64,000 bases of DNA. It comes from Aldehydirespirator sp965221185 (GTDB lineage Bacteria; Actinomycetota; Acidimicrobiia; Acidimicrobiales; Aldehydirespiratoraceae). Numbering within the stretch: the stretch's first letter is position 1; each line of letters begins with the position of its first letter. The notes beneath the pieces were generated by a model, which did no database searches, was not told where the DNA came from, and was given only the letters and a program-made list of their open reading frames with translations. The position numbers were made by a program, and so were the translations under genes. Shown in pieces: positions 16,557 through 25,865 of the stretch. The DNA is taken from the NCBI GenBank assembly GCA_965221185.1, contig OZ244866.1, forward strand, positions 310,001-374,000, written 5' to 3'.

Positions 16557-17999
16557 ATGGTCCCCTCCGAAGAGTCATTGCGAGCCTTCGGCGACCGCTA
16601 CCGGCTGCTGGAGTTCGTCGGCGAGGGGTCGAGCGCCCGGGTCTACCTGGCCGAGGATCTCACGCTGCACCGGCGCGTGGCTCTCAAGATCCTGCGGGTG
16701 GAGACAGCCGATGACGAGAGCTTCCGGGAGTGCTTTGCCGCCGAGATGCGGGCGACCTCGGCGCTGAACCATCCCCGTGTCCTGCCCGTGAACGACTGGG
16801 GCCTAGACCCTCAGCCCTACATCGTCACCGAGTATCTCGCCGGAGGAAGCCTGGCCGCGCTTCTGAGCACCGGGAACCGCCTCACGCCGTCGCAAGCGCT
16901 CGTGGTTGGCTTGGAGGGGGCCAGGGCCCTGGTGAACATCCACGCCGCCGGCCGGGCCCACCTGGGCCTCGTGCCCACCAGCATCCTCTTCGACTCCGCC
17001 GCCCGTCCCTACATCTCCGACCTCGGGCTGTCCGCCGCTCTTGTTGCGGCCGCCCGACAGCCGGCAGGCGGCTTGGACGAGCAGGGAGCGGTTCCTCAGA
17101 GCTACTCGCCGACCGAGCAGGCCCAGGACGTCTATGACTTGGCGCTGGTGCTCTGTGAGGCCGTTACCGGTGTCAGGGTCGTGGCCTCCGAAGGCGGCGA
17201 AGCGGCCCCGGAGTCGTTGACCGTACTCGGCCCTCTGCAGGCGGTGCTGGAGCGGGCAATCGCCGCCGATCCTGCCGAACGGTTGAGCGCCGCGGCCCTG
17301 GCCGAGGAACTGCTCAGCGTCGCGGCCCTGCTGCCCCGTCCCGATCCGATTCCTCTCGCGCTCTCGGATGGTGCGCCGCCGGCTTCGGCCGCCGCGCCCC
17401 TCGAGCGGACCGAGGATCTCACCCAGGTCGGTCCTTCGGTGTCGGAGCGCTCGGCGGTCCCGCTCGACGACGCCCCCCGCCGCCGCTGGCCGGGGATAGT
17501 CCTGGCCGCGGTCCTGGTTCTCGGCGGAGCGGTCGCCGGGATCTGGGCCTTGTTCATCAGCAGCTCCGATACCGCCCCGGTGCCCGATCTCGAAGGTCAG
17601 ACGCGTGCCGCCGCGGCGGCCGTCGCGGTCGATCTGGGTTGGGAGGTCAACGAGATACTGGTGCGCGAGCCGGGCACCAGCCGCGGGCAGGTGGTGCGCA
17701 CCGAGCCGCCCGCGGGCGCCTCTCTCGGCGAGGGCGCCTCTCTGGATGTGTTCGTGTCGCTGGGAGAGCCTCTGATACCGGTTTCCGACCTGGGCTTCCT
17801 CTACGGGATGACGGTGCCGGACGCCACCGACGAGCTAGAGGCGCGGGGTCTGGCCGCAACCGGCGAGACGCTCGTCAACGATGCTGTCGTCCCGCCCGGC
17901 CTGGTGGTTGGGCTCGACGTGGACGAGGGCGTCTACGAGCTGGAGGTGGGTGCCGAGGTGGATCTGCTGGTGTCTGACGGCCTCTCCGAGGCCGGGTAG
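16557..17999 (+). CDS. PASTA-domain serine/threonine kinase-like protein, probable pseudokinase
   Basis: 480 residues. A kinase-like domain occupies about residues 10-250: glycine loop FVGEGSSARVYLAED, ATP-binding lysine in VALKIL, helix-C glutamate in AAEMRA, and DLG in YISDLGLSA. The catalytic HRDxKxxN is replaced by HLGLVPTSI, so both the Asp base and the Lys are missing. Then comes a Pro/Thr-rich linker, one transmembrane helix (VLAAVLVLGGAVAGIWALF) and two PASTA domains (PVPDLEGQTRAAAAAV; the second with YGMTVPDATDELEARG) outside the cell, which in relatives bind peptidoglycan. It may act as a scaffold rather than an enzyme. A TACCGT box lies 7 nt before ATG 16557; upstream TTG/GTG codons are less likely starts. 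Confidence 0.85.
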   Translation: MVPSEESLRAFGDRYRLLEFVGEGSSARVYLAEDLTLHRRVALKILRVETADDESFRECFAAEMRATSALNHPRVLPVNDWGLDPQPYIVTEYLAGGSLAALLSTGNRLTPSQALVVGLEGARALVNIHAAGRAHLGLVPTSILFDSAARPYISDLGLSAALVAAARQPAGGLDEQGAVPQSYSPTEQAQDVYDLALVLCEAVTGVRVVASEGGEAAPESLTVLGPLQAVLERAIAADPAERLSAAALAEELLSVAALLPRPDPIPLALSDGAPPASAAAPLERTEDLTQVGPSVSERSAVPLDDAPRRRWPGIVLAAVLVLGGAVAGIWALFISSSDTAPVPDLEGQTRAAAAAVAVDLGWEVNEILVREPGTSRGQVVRTEPPAGASLGEGASLDVFVSLGEPLIPVSDLGFLYGMTVPDATDELEARGLAATGETLVNDAVVPPGLVVGLDVDEGVYELEVGAEVDLLVSDGLSEAG

Positions 18000-18020
18000 C
18001 GCCCCGGCTATCCTGCCGTA

Positions 18021-18323
18021 GTGTCCGGTCGCATCAGCCGCGACGAGGCTGCCCACGTGGCCCGGCTGGCCCGCCTGCGCTTCAGCGACAGCGAACTGGA
18101 CGAGCTCGCGTCGCAGCTGTCCGCTGTGCTCGACCACGCAGCCGACGTGGAGGCGCTGGACGTGTCGGGCATCGAGCCCACCTCCCATTCGCAGCCGCTC
18201 GTCGACGTGACCAGGGCCGACGACGTGCGGCCGTCGCTGCCGCGAGACGAGATCCTGGCGCAGGCGCCATCGGTGGCCGAAGGCCAGTTCCGGGTGCCGC
18301 CCATACTCGGCGAAGCGCCGTGA
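18021..18323 (+). CDS. gatC: Asp/Glu-tRNA amidotransferase subunit C
   Basis: 100 residues, the usual GatC size, with VAHVARLARLRFSDSELDELA-type helices near the N-terminus and the C-terminal LPRDEILAQAPSVAEGQFRV peptide that wraps GatA. It is part of the GatCAB complex that amidates Glu-tRNA(Gln) and Asp-tRNA(Asn). A TATCCT box (18009-18014) sits 6 nt before the GTG. Its stop overlaps the gatA start by 4 bp. Confidence 0.95.
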   Translation: MSGRISRDEAAHVARLARLRFSDSELDELASQLSAVLDHAADVEALDVSGIEPTSHSQPLVDVTRADDVRPSLPRDEILAQAPSVAEGQFRVPPILGEAP

Positions 18324-19819
18324 CCGCACTGGCCGTCGCCACCGCGGTGGCCACCGGAGAGCGCTCGGCTCGCTCGGTAGTGCAGGACTGCCTGGACCGC
18401 ATAGCCGAGCGCGACGGCGAGATCGGGGCCTTCAACCGGGTGCTCACCGACGAGGCCCTCGCCGACGCCGACCGCATCGATGCCGCCGTGGCCCGGGGCG
18501 AGCCGGCAGGGCCCTTGGCGGGGGTGCCCGTGGCTCTCAAGGACAACCTCTGCACCCGGGGCATCCCCACCACCTGCTCTTCTCGGATGCTCGAGGGCTG
18601 GCGGCCCCCCTATAACGCTACCGTCGTGGAGCGCCTGCGGGCTGTCGGAGCGGTCTTCGTCGGCAAGACCAACCTCGACGAGTTCGCCATGGGCTCCTCC
18701 ACCGAGAACTCCGCGTTCGGCCCCACTCGCAACCCCCATGACACCAGCCGGGTGCCCGGCGGCTCCAGCGGCGGTTCGGCCGCGGCCGTGGCGGCCGGTT
18801 TCGCGCCCCTGGCTCTCGGCTCCGACACCGGCGGCTCCATCCGCCAGCCTGCCGCGCTGTGCGGGGTGGTGGGGATGAAGCCCACCTACGGGCGGGTGTC
18901 GCGCTACGGCCTGGTCGCCTTCGCGTCCTCGCTCGACCAGATCGGCCCGATCGGGGCCTCGGTGGCCGATGCAGCCGCCTGCTATGAGGCCATCGCCGGC
19001 CACGACCCCCGCGACTCCACCTCGATCGACCGCCCGCTCGAGCCGGTCGCTGCGGTGCTGGAAAACGGGGTCGAAGGTCTGAGGGTGGGTGTGCTCGCCG
19101 AGCTCTGCGGCGGCGGCCAACGCGAGGAGGCTCAGGTCATCGGCGGGATCGCGGCGTCTCTATCGGGCGGCGTGGAAGGTGTGGCCGCCGACGTGCTGTC
19201 GAAGGTGGAGAGTGCCGCCGAGGCCCTGGAGGAGGCCGGCGCCGAGGTGCGAACGGTTTCGGTGCCGTCGGCGGTGCTGGGACTTTCGGCCTACTACCTG
19301 ATCGCGCCGGCCGAGGCCTCCAGCAACCTGGCCCGCTACGACGGCGTGCGCTACGGGCTGCGGGTCGACGCGGCCAACGCTGCGGAGATGAACATCGCCA
19401 CCCGCACGGCCGGCTTCGGCGCGGAGGTCAAGCGCAGGATCATGCTGGGCACCTACGCCCTGTCCGCGGGCTACTACGACGCCTTCTACGGCAAGGCGCT
19501 GCGGGTGAGAACCCTCATGCTGCGCGAGTTCGCGGCGGCCTACGAAGACGTCGACATCCTCCTGTGCCCGACCGCGCCGACGACCGCGTTCGAGTTGGGG
19601 GCCAAGACCGCCGACCCGCTGCTGATGTACCTCAACGACGTGTGCACCATCCCGTCCAACCTCACCGGCCATCCGGCGATCTCGGTTCCCTTCGGCCGCG
19701 GCGACGACGGGCTTCCGGTGGGTGTGCAGATCATGGGTCCGGCCCTCTCGGAGCGGCTCATCTTCCGCGCTGCCGCCGCGCTGGAACGGGCCGCGCCCGA
19801 CACGGGGAGCCCGCGGTGA
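18320..19819 (+). CDS. gatA: Asp/Glu-tRNA amidotransferase subunit A
   Basis: 499 residues; the amidase that releases ammonia from glutamine. The Ser-cisSer-Lys triad is visible: lysine in GVPVALKDNLC (about residue 75), cis-serine in VPGGSSGGSAA (about 150), nucleophile in GSDTGGSIRQPA (about 174). It is translated from GTG 18320 overlapping gatC, and its own stop overlaps the gatB start, so gatCAB is a tight operon. Confidence 0.97.
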   Translation: MTALAVATAVATGERSARSVVQDCLDRIAERDGEIGAFNRVLTDEALADADRIDAAVARGEPAGPLAGVPVALKDNLCTRGIPTTCSSRMLEGWRPPYNATVVERLRAVGAVFVGKTNLDEFAMGSSTENSAFGPTRNPHDTSRVPGGSSGGSAAAVAAGFAPLALGSDTGGSIRQPAALCGVVGMKPTYGRVSRYGLVAFASSLDQIGPIGASVADAAACYEAIAGHDPRDSTSIDRPLEPVAAVLENGVEGLRVGVLAELCGGGQREEAQVIGGIAASLSGGVEGVAADVLSKVESAAEALEEAGAEVRTVSVPSAVLGLSAYYLIAPAEASSNLARYDGVRYGLRVDAANAAEMNIATRTAGFGAEVKRRIMLGTYALSAGYYDAFYGKALRVRTLMLREFAAAYEDVDILLCPTAPTTAFELGAKTADPLLMYLNDVCTIPSNLTGHPAISVPFGRGDDGLPVGVQIMGPALSERLIFRAAAALERAAPDTGSPR

Positions 19820-21282
19820 GCGCGGCCGCGCCCGGGCGCGAGGCGGCGCGGCCCGATGGCTGGGAGCTGGTTGTGGGCCTCGAGGTGCACGTCGAGATGA
19901 GCACGGCCACCAAGCTGTTCTGCGGCTGCGCCAACCGCTTCGGCGACGAGCCCAATACCAACGTCTGCCCGGTGTGCCTGGGCCTGCCCGGCTCGCTGCC
20001 GGTGGTCAATGAGGCCGCGGTGGACTTCGCCATGCGCCTGGGTCGGGCACTCGGATGCGAGGTGCGCCCGGCGGTGTTCGCTCGCAAGAACTACTTCTAC
20101 CCCGACATGCCCAAGGACTACCAGATCTCCCAGTACGACCAGCCCACCAACACCGACGGACGCCTCGAGCTGCCCGACGGCCATGTAGTGGGCATCGAGC
20201 GGGCCCACATCGAGGAGGACACCGGCAAGACCACCCACATCGGCGGGGGCGGGCGCATCCACGACGCCGACTACGCGCTGGTGGACTACAACCGGGCCGG
20301 CGTGCCCCTGGTGGAGATCGTCAGCCGCCCCGACATCCGCTCCGCCGAGCAGGCCCGGGCCTATGTGCGGGAGCTGCGGGCCATCCTGCTGGCCATCGGC
20401 GTGTCCGACGCCCGGATGGAGGAGGGATCCATGCGGGTGGACGCCAACGTGTCGGTGCGGCCCGCCGGTTCCAACGAGCTGCGCACCCGCTGCGAGATCA
20501 AGAACCTGAGCTCGCTGCGCTCCCTGGGCCGGTCCATCACCTTCGAGGCTCGCCGCCATGTGGACTTGTGGTCGAGTGGGGACCGGCCCCGCCAGGAGAC
20601 GCGCCACTGGGACGAGGCGGGCGGCCGAACCACGCCGGGCCGCTCCAAGGAGGACGCCGAGGACTACCGCTACTTCCAGGATCCCGACCTGGTGCCGCTG
20701 GCCCCGTCGGCCGAGACCGTCGCCGCGATCGATGCGGCGCTGCCGCCGCTGCCGGCGGCCCGACGGGCCGAGCTAGTCGCCGCAGGCCAGGGCGCAGTGT
20801 CGGCTTCCGACGCAGCCCTCTTGGTGGAGCGGGACCAGGACGCCCTGGTTCGGGTCGCCATGGCGGCCGGCGCCGAGCCGGGCTTGACGGCCACCCGGGT
20901 GTGCAACGACCTGGCCGTCGACGACTGGTCGAAGGTGACCCCGGATCGTCTGGCCGAGCTGATCACCATGGAGTCGGCGGGCCGCCTAACCGCCACCCAG
21001 GCCAAGCAGGTGCTGGCCGAGATGGTCGAGGCGGGGGAGGCCCCCGCCTCGATCGCCGAGCGCCGCGGCTTCCAGGCCATGACCGGCGACGACCTGGCCG
21101 CCACGGTGGAGCAGGTCCTCGCCGAGAATCCCGACGAATGGGCCCGGTATTGCTCGGGCGACGACGCCGACCGCAAGAAGCTGGCCGGCTTCCTCACCGG
21201 CCGGGTGATGCGGGCCACCAGAGGCCGAGCCGACGGCGCCGCCGTCAACCGCCTGCTGCAGTCCAAGTCGCAGGTCCAGTAG
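19816..21282 (+). CDS. gatB: Asp/Glu-tRNA amidotransferase subunit B
   Basis: 488 residues from GTG 19816. GatB activates the misacylated tRNA with ATP and amidates it with ammonia channelled from GatA. Motifs: GLEVHVEMSTATKLFC, the CGC/CPVCLGLPG zinc-type cysteines, YFYPDMPKDYQISQYDQP and a C-terminal YqeY-like tRNA-binding tail ending in GRADGAAVNRLL. A longer frame from 19564 overlaps gatA deeply and is rejected; the GTGA overlap at 19816-19819 fixes the start. Confidence 0.97.
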   Translation: MSAAAPGREAARPDGWELVVGLEVHVEMSTATKLFCGCANRFGDEPNTNVCPVCLGLPGSLPVVNEAAVDFAMRLGRALGCEVRPAVFARKNYFYPDMPKDYQISQYDQPTNTDGRLELPDGHVVGIERAHIEEDTGKTTHIGGGGRIHDADYALVDYNRAGVPLVEIVSRPDIRSAEQARAYVRELRAILLAIGVSDARMEEGSMRVDANVSVRPAGSNELRTRCEIKNLSSLRSLGRSITFEARRHVDLWSSGDRPRQETRHWDEAGGRTTPGRSKEDAEDYRYFQDPDLVPLAPSAETVAAIDAALPPLPAARRAELVAAGQGAVSASDAALLVERDQDALVRVAMAAGAEPGLTATRVCNDLAVDDWSKVTPDRLAELITMESAGRLTATQAKQVLAEMVEAGEAPASIAERRGFQAMTGDDLAATVEQVLAENPDEWARYCSGDDADRKKLAGFLTGRVMRATRGRADGAAVNRLLQSKSQVQ

Positions 21283-21283
21283 G

Positions 21284-24229
21284 ATGCAACGACGCATGCG
21301 CAAGCAAGAGGAGATCGTCGCCGAGACGGGCTGGCCCTATTCCCTCTTGAAGGGTGGCCGCACTCGCGTCTCGTTGTGTGGGGATTCGATCCGCGTGATC
21401 AGAAAATCACGGGTATTGCGCGATGTTCATGTGAGTGGCCTTAAGCAGACGCATCTGACGCTCGGACTGCTCGGCCAGAAGCTGACGGTCAACCCTACGG
21501 ACGACAGAAGTTGGTCAACAGCCGGCCTTCGGTCGGGCCAGGCAGTGCGGTTACATCAAGAGCTTGAGCAATCCAGGAAAGAGCTCATCCGACGAGCGCG
21601 CGAACGTGCTGGCGCGCTCGCCCCGGACTTGAAGTCGAGAGCCACATTCGCGAAAGAGCTGATGTGCGAACTGCTGGCTGGCGATTGCTTCATTCGTTAT
21701 GCGTCGATGGTCTCGGTGCACGAGCAGTTGCAGGCAATTCATGATGAGCTGTCGTCAATGCTGGACCAGTGCGATGCTTTGGTACGTGGGCAACTCGACC
21801 CAGAATGGCCGAAGTGGATAGGCCGATTCGGGGAGTCGATATCGCTTCATCAGCTGGACAGCGACCGCCACCAAGTCAACCGCCACTTCACCGCTCACGC
21901 AGAACCGACGGCGAAAGCAGCTGTGCATGATGCCACCGGACGCCACCTCACCGATGAACAACTAGAGGCGATAGTAACCGATGAAGACGTGACCTTGGTT
22001 CTAGCCGGGGCAGGTACAGGCAAGACGAGCGTGATCGTTGGCAAGGTAGTCCACTTGGTTCACAATGAGGGAGTCGCGCCGTCAGACATTCTTGTCCTCG
22101 CTTTCAATACGAAGGCTCGAGAGGAGATACGGCAACGGCTGGATGAGCTTCGGTTCAATCTGACGAGAGTAGACGTCCACACCTTCCATTCCTACGGTGG
22201 AAGTATCGTCACAAGCCATGAGAACCGCAAATTCAGCATCTCGGAGCTTGCCGACGACAGAAAGAAGTTGCGTGACGCTCTCGATCAGATGATCAAGGCC
22301 ATCTTGGATGATCCTGATAGGCACAGAATTGTTCTCGATTTTCTAGTGTACTATAGTCTTGCGTATCGTTCTCCGTTCGACTTCACGACAGAGGAGGAGT
22401 ACAAACACCATATCAGAACCATAGAACTTCGAACATTAAACGGCGACAAGGTTAAGAGTTTCGAAGAGTTGATGATAGCGAACTATCTGACAGAGAACGG
22501 CGTTGACTTCGATTACGAAGCCGAATATCAGCATGACACAGCCTCAAGAGAACACCGGCCGTATCATCCTGACTTCTGGCTCAGGGATCATGATATCTAC
22601 ATTGAGCATTTCGCTCTTCGTGAGAACGGCAGCTCCCATTTCGGTACCGAGTATGAGAAGGGTGTCAAATGGAAGCTCAATACCCATGAGCACTACGGTA
22701 CGACATTAATCAAGACTTACAGCTGGCAGCGTCGTAGGGGAACCCTTCTCGATGAGCTTCGAGAGCAACTTGAAGCCGCGGATGTAGAACTCAGCCCCGT
22801 CCCTCGGGCAGAGTTGGTCGCCATGCTCAAGCGACAAGAAGTCTCGAATCTCTCGAAATTGCTAGCCACATTCCTGGATCATGTCAAGACAAGCGGCCTC
22901 CACCCTGAGGATTTGCGGACACGAGCTGATCAAACTGGTGACGTTCAGCGAAACCACAGGTTTCTCGATCTTTATGAGCAGATTCACGAAATGTACGAAG
23001 ATCGGTTGTCCAAAGAAGGAAGGAGGGACTACCACGATCTCATCAATCTCGCGACCAAGTACCTCTGCGACATCGGATCGTTGTCGCGCTACCGCTACGT
23101 GCTGGTCGATGAGTTCCAAGATATCTCCGCTGGTCGCATGGCACTTCTACGAGCACTCAAGGATCCGAATGTAGCCTTCTTTCTCGTAGGCGACGACTGG
23201 CAGTCGATCAATCGCTTCGCGGGAAGCGACGTAGGGCTGATGCAGAACTGCGGCGAGCATCTCGGCTACGTCAAGAGAGTGGACTTGAGCCAGACCTTCC
23301 GCTTCTTTGATGGCATCGGAACTCCTGCGACAGGGTTTATTCAGAAGAATCGCGCACAATCGAAAAGACAACTGCGGTCACGGAGGAGCGGCGCGGGCGA
23401 TGGCATCGTCATCGTCGCGAAACCTGATCGCTCGGTGGCTGTCAAGACAGCGCTAGAGGAGGTGACTGCAGCGAGCAGCTCTGTTAGACCAGAGCTGTTG
23501 ATCTTGGGCCGCTATAACCATAGCAAGGATGTCCTCGCTGAACTGGATCTGAGCGCTCAGATGCGTGCTGGTTTCTGTGCAGCTGCTGATGATGGACGGC
23601 GCAGAGCGAATAGCGAAGTAGACTATTTCAGCACGGTACATCGTGCGAAGGGACAAGAGTCAGACAACGTTATTGTGTTGGAAGTGAACGCCGGCCGATG
23701 GGGATTCCCATCGGAAATAGATGATGATCCGTTGCTGAACTTAGTGCTTCCCGGTAGGCTTGACAAGTACCCTCATGCTGAGGAGCGTCGTCTCTTCTAT
23801 GTGGCTCTGACCCGAGCAAGACACTCCGTATATCTCATTGCCGATCCAGCGAAGCCATCGTCCTTCATCAAGGAGATTCTTGAATACCAAGATACTCGAC
23901 TGATTGGTGAGATCGCACCGAAGTGCCCGCGATGCATGGGCGGCCATCTCGTCGAATCGCAGAGCGCGAAGAACTTGCGTTGTGCCAACCAACACAGTTC
24001 CCCTAAGTGCGAGTATCGTGCACCTCGCTGTGTGAGCTGTCGGCGAGGATACTCCGTGCTTGTGGAAGGGACTGTAGTCTGCACGAATCCCGACTGTGAC
24101 GAACCGAACGACCGCTGCCCAAAGTGCCGAATAGGCGTTATGACCCGAGACAGAAGTGAGTATGGCATGTGGGAGTACTGCAGCGAGAAGTTCTCGGAGC
24201 GTCCATGCCAGCACAAGCGAAACCTCTGA
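21284..24229 (+). CDS. helicase IV-like UvrD family helicase with inserted PD-(D/E)xK-type nuclease region
   Basis: 981 residues. SF1A motifs: motif I LVLAGAGTGKTSV (about residue 242), motif II LVDEFQDIS (about 607), motif III GDDWQSINRFAG, motif IV-VI with VHRAKGQESDNVI and LFYVALTRARHSV. Between motifs Ia and II, about residues 420-480, lies RPYHPDFWLRDHDIYIEHF followed by a lysine-rich helix and IKTYSW. This is the restriction-nuclease-like insertion known in helicase IV (HelD) relatives. The C-terminal 100 residues have several CxxC pairs (CPRC, CVSC, CPKC), a zinc-ribbon tail. GC content is visibly lower than in the neighbours and codon use is mixed, which indicates transfer. The ATG lies 1 bp after the gatB stop; an ATG at 21296 is also possible. 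Confidence 0.9.
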   Translation: MQRRMRKQEEIVAETGWPYSLLKGGRTRVSLCGDSIRVIRKSRVLRDVHVSGLKQTHLTLGLLGQKLTVNPTDDRSWSTAGLRSGQAVRLHQELEQSRKELIRRARERAGALAPDLKSRATFAKELMCELLAGDCFIRYASMVSVHEQLQAIHDELSSMLDQCDALVRGQLDPEWPKWIGRFGESISLHQLDSDRHQVNRHFTAHAEPTAKAAVHDATGRHLTDEQLEAIVTDEDVTLVLAGAGTGKTSVIVGKVVHLVHNEGVAPSDILVLAFNTKAREEIRQRLDELRFNLTRVDVHTFHSYGGSIVTSHENRKFSISELADDRKKLRDALDQMIKAILDDPDRHRIVLDFLVYYSLAYRSPFDFTTEEEYKHHIRTIELRTLNGDKVKSFEELMIANYLTENGVDFDYEAEYQHDTASREHRPYHPDFWLRDHDIYIEHFALRENGSSHFGTEYEKGVKWKLNTHEHYGTTLIKTYSWQRRRGTLLDELREQLEAADVELSPVPRAELVAMLKRQEVSNLSKLLATFLDHVKTSGLHPEDLRTRADQTGDVQRNHRFLDLYEQIHEMYEDRLSKEGRRDYHDLINLATKYLCDIGSLSRYRYVLVDEFQDISAGRMALLRALKDPNVAFFLVGDDWQSINRFAGSDVGLMQNCGEHLGYVKRVDLSQTFRFFDGIGTPATGFIQKNRAQSKRQLRSRRSGAGDGIVIVAKPDRSVAVKTALEEVTAASSSVRPELLILGRYNHSKDVLAELDLSAQMRAGFCAAADDGRRRANSEVDYFSTVHRAKGQESDNVIVLEVNAGRWGFPSEIDDDPLLNLVLPGRLDKYPHAEERRLFYVALTRARHSVYLIADPAKPSSFIKEILEYQDTRLIGEIAPKCPRCMGGHLVESQSAKNLRCANQHSSPKCEYRAPRCVSCRRGYSVLVEGTVVCTNPDCDEPNDRCPKCRIGVMTRDRSEYGMWEYCSEKFSERPCQHKRNL

Positions 24230-24441
24230 GGTGAGAGGGTCGGAAGGATGGCGAACCACACTGCCCTGTTACTCAGGCGGGGTGGTCCAGAGTGAGTTCT
24301 CTGATGCTAATTTCTCCACCTCTCTAGTATGTAAGTCTCCAGGATTCTGATGTAGAAATCTCCGGCACTCTGACGCCAGTCTTGCGGCACTAGGGCGCTC
24401 GAATCCGCATAGGCGTGCCGAGAGGCTACGTGAGGCGGGAT
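24230..24441. other. low-GC spacer downstream of the helicase gene
   Basis: 212 bp of mixed composition with several short AT-rich stretches (for example 24295-24360). No frame, RNA gene or clear terminator is seen. It probably marks the right edge of the transferred segment that carries the helicase gene. Confidence 0.4.
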
Positions 24442-25773
24442 TCAGCGGTCGGCGCCGGTGACCTGCCAGCGGGCGCCGGCGAAGCGCCACAGCATCATCG
24501 TCAGCCGGGTCGCCATCCAGGCGTGAAGGGCAGCCCATAGCCAGCCGATCCCGGCGCCTGCGGCCAGAACGACCAGCCCGCCGCCCACTAGCACTATGCC
24601 CGCGCCGACCATGGACACCGCCAGGAAGCGCAGGTCGCCCGCACCGATCAGCACGCCGTCCAAGGCGAACACCACCCCCGCGGCTGGCTGCGAGAAACCC
24701 ACGTGCAACAGCAGGAATGCTGCCAGCGCGGCCACCGCGGCGTCGCCGGTGAACACTCGTGGCAGCAGTCCCGAGGTGGCTAGCACGACTGTGCCGGTCA
24801 GAACTCCGGCGGCCGCTCCCCAGCCGATCATGCGGCGCCCGAGCGAGCGGGCGCGCTCGGGCAGGCCCGCGCCCAGGGCTTGGCCGATCAGGGCCTGACC
24901 GGCGATGGCCACCGCGTCGAGCACCAAGGCCAGGACCGTCCACACCTCGAACACGATCTGGTGTGCGGCCAGGTCGACGGTGCCGATGCGGGCCGCCACT
25001 GCCACCGTGATGATCAGGCTGGCCCGCAGCGCCGAGGTCCGGATCAACAGATCCCAGCCCGCCACCGCCAGGCGCCTTATGGCCGCCGGATCGGGCCTCA
25101 GGCTCACGTCGTAGCGCGACACCGCTTGCCGGATCCACCACACGAAGACCGCGGCGGCCGCGCTCTGGGCCACAACCGTCGACAGGGCAGAGGCGCCGAT
25201 GCCGTGTCCGAAGCCGAAGATCAGCACCGCCTCGAGCACGAAGTTCCCGACCGCCGAGCCCAGGGCCACCGCGAAGGGCCTCTTGGTGTCCTGAACGCCT
25301 CGCAGATAGCCCACCCCGGCCAGCATGACCAGCATGGCCGGCAGGCCGAACAGCGAGATGCGCAGGTACACGAGGGCATGGCTGAGCACCTCGGGGTCGT
25401 CGCCCCCCAGCGCGTCCACCAGCCAGGGCGACAGCAACAGCCCGACCGCGGCCAGCACAATGCCGGCGGCCACAGCCAGCCAGATGCTCTGCACCGCCTG
25501 ATGGGCGGCCCGCTGGTGCTCGCCCGCGCCCAGCAGCCTGGCCACCGCGGCGGTGGTGCCGTAGGCCAGGAAGATGAACATGGCGTGAGCGGCCAGCAGG
25601 ATCGACGAGGCCAGCGCCAGGCCGGCGAGTTGCGGTGTGCCGATGCGGCCCACGATGGCGGTGTCGGCCAGCACATACAGGGGCTCGGCCACCAGCGCGC
25701 CCAGCGCGGGCCACGCCAGCCGCCAGATCTCCTGGTCGTCATTGCTCCAGCGCAGCCGCCCTGGTTGCCTCAT
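24442..25773 (-). CDS. MATE family efflux transporter
   Basis: 443 residues from ATG 25773, with about twelve hydrophobic segments. The N-terminal half has the MATE pattern EIWRLAWPALGALVAEPLYVLADTAIVGRIG, given here only as its first and last parts: WPALGALVAEPLY and DTAIVGRIG; the DinF branch is likely. It should export cationic drugs or metabolites by H+ or Na+ antiport. The frame continues upstream to 25899, but that part overlaps the divergent acyltransferase gene and looks unlike a MATE N-terminus, so the start at 25773 is preferred. Confidence 0.92.
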   Translation of the reverse strand: MRQPGRLRWSNDDQEIWRLAWPALGALVAEPLYVLADTAIVGRIGTPQLAGLALASSILLAAHAMFIFLAYGTTAAVARLLGAGEHQRAAHQAVQSIWLAVAAGIVLAAVGLLLSPWLVDALGGDDPEVLSHALVYLRISLFGLPAMLVMLAGVGYLRGVQDTKRPFAVALGSAVGNFVLEAVLIFGFGHGIGASALSTVVAQSAAAAVFVWWIRQAVSRYDVSLRPDPAAIRRLAVAGWDLLIRTSALRASLIITVAVAARIGTVDLAAHQIVFEVWTVLALVLDAVAIAGQALIGQALGAGLPERARSLGRRMIGWGAAAGVLTGTVVLATSGLLPRVFTGDAAVAALAAFLLLHVGFSQPAAGVVFALDGVLIGAGDLRFLAVSMVGAGIVLVGGGLVVLAAGAGIGWLWAALHAWMATRLTMMLWRFAGARWQVTGADR

Positions 25774-25865
25774 GAGCACCAGCCCCCGCGGTTCTGGGCC
25801 TCCGGCGTCATAAGTAGTCTCGGAGCCATGAGAGCACGGCCGCGAGGTTAGGAGGGGCGAGTCGC

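Noticed and set aside
19564..19815. N-terminal extension of gatB
   Set aside because: It would overlap gatA by 252 bp; the GTGA overlap at 19816 and family length give the real start.
21284..24229. Gabija GajB or another named two-gene defence helicase
   Set aside because: No partner nuclease gene is adjacent and the domain layout (nuclease insert, zinc tail) follows helicase IV instead.
24395..24415. tRNA 3' half (T-loop-like GCTCGAATCCGC)
   Set aside because: No matching acceptor, D or anticodon arms could be built around it.
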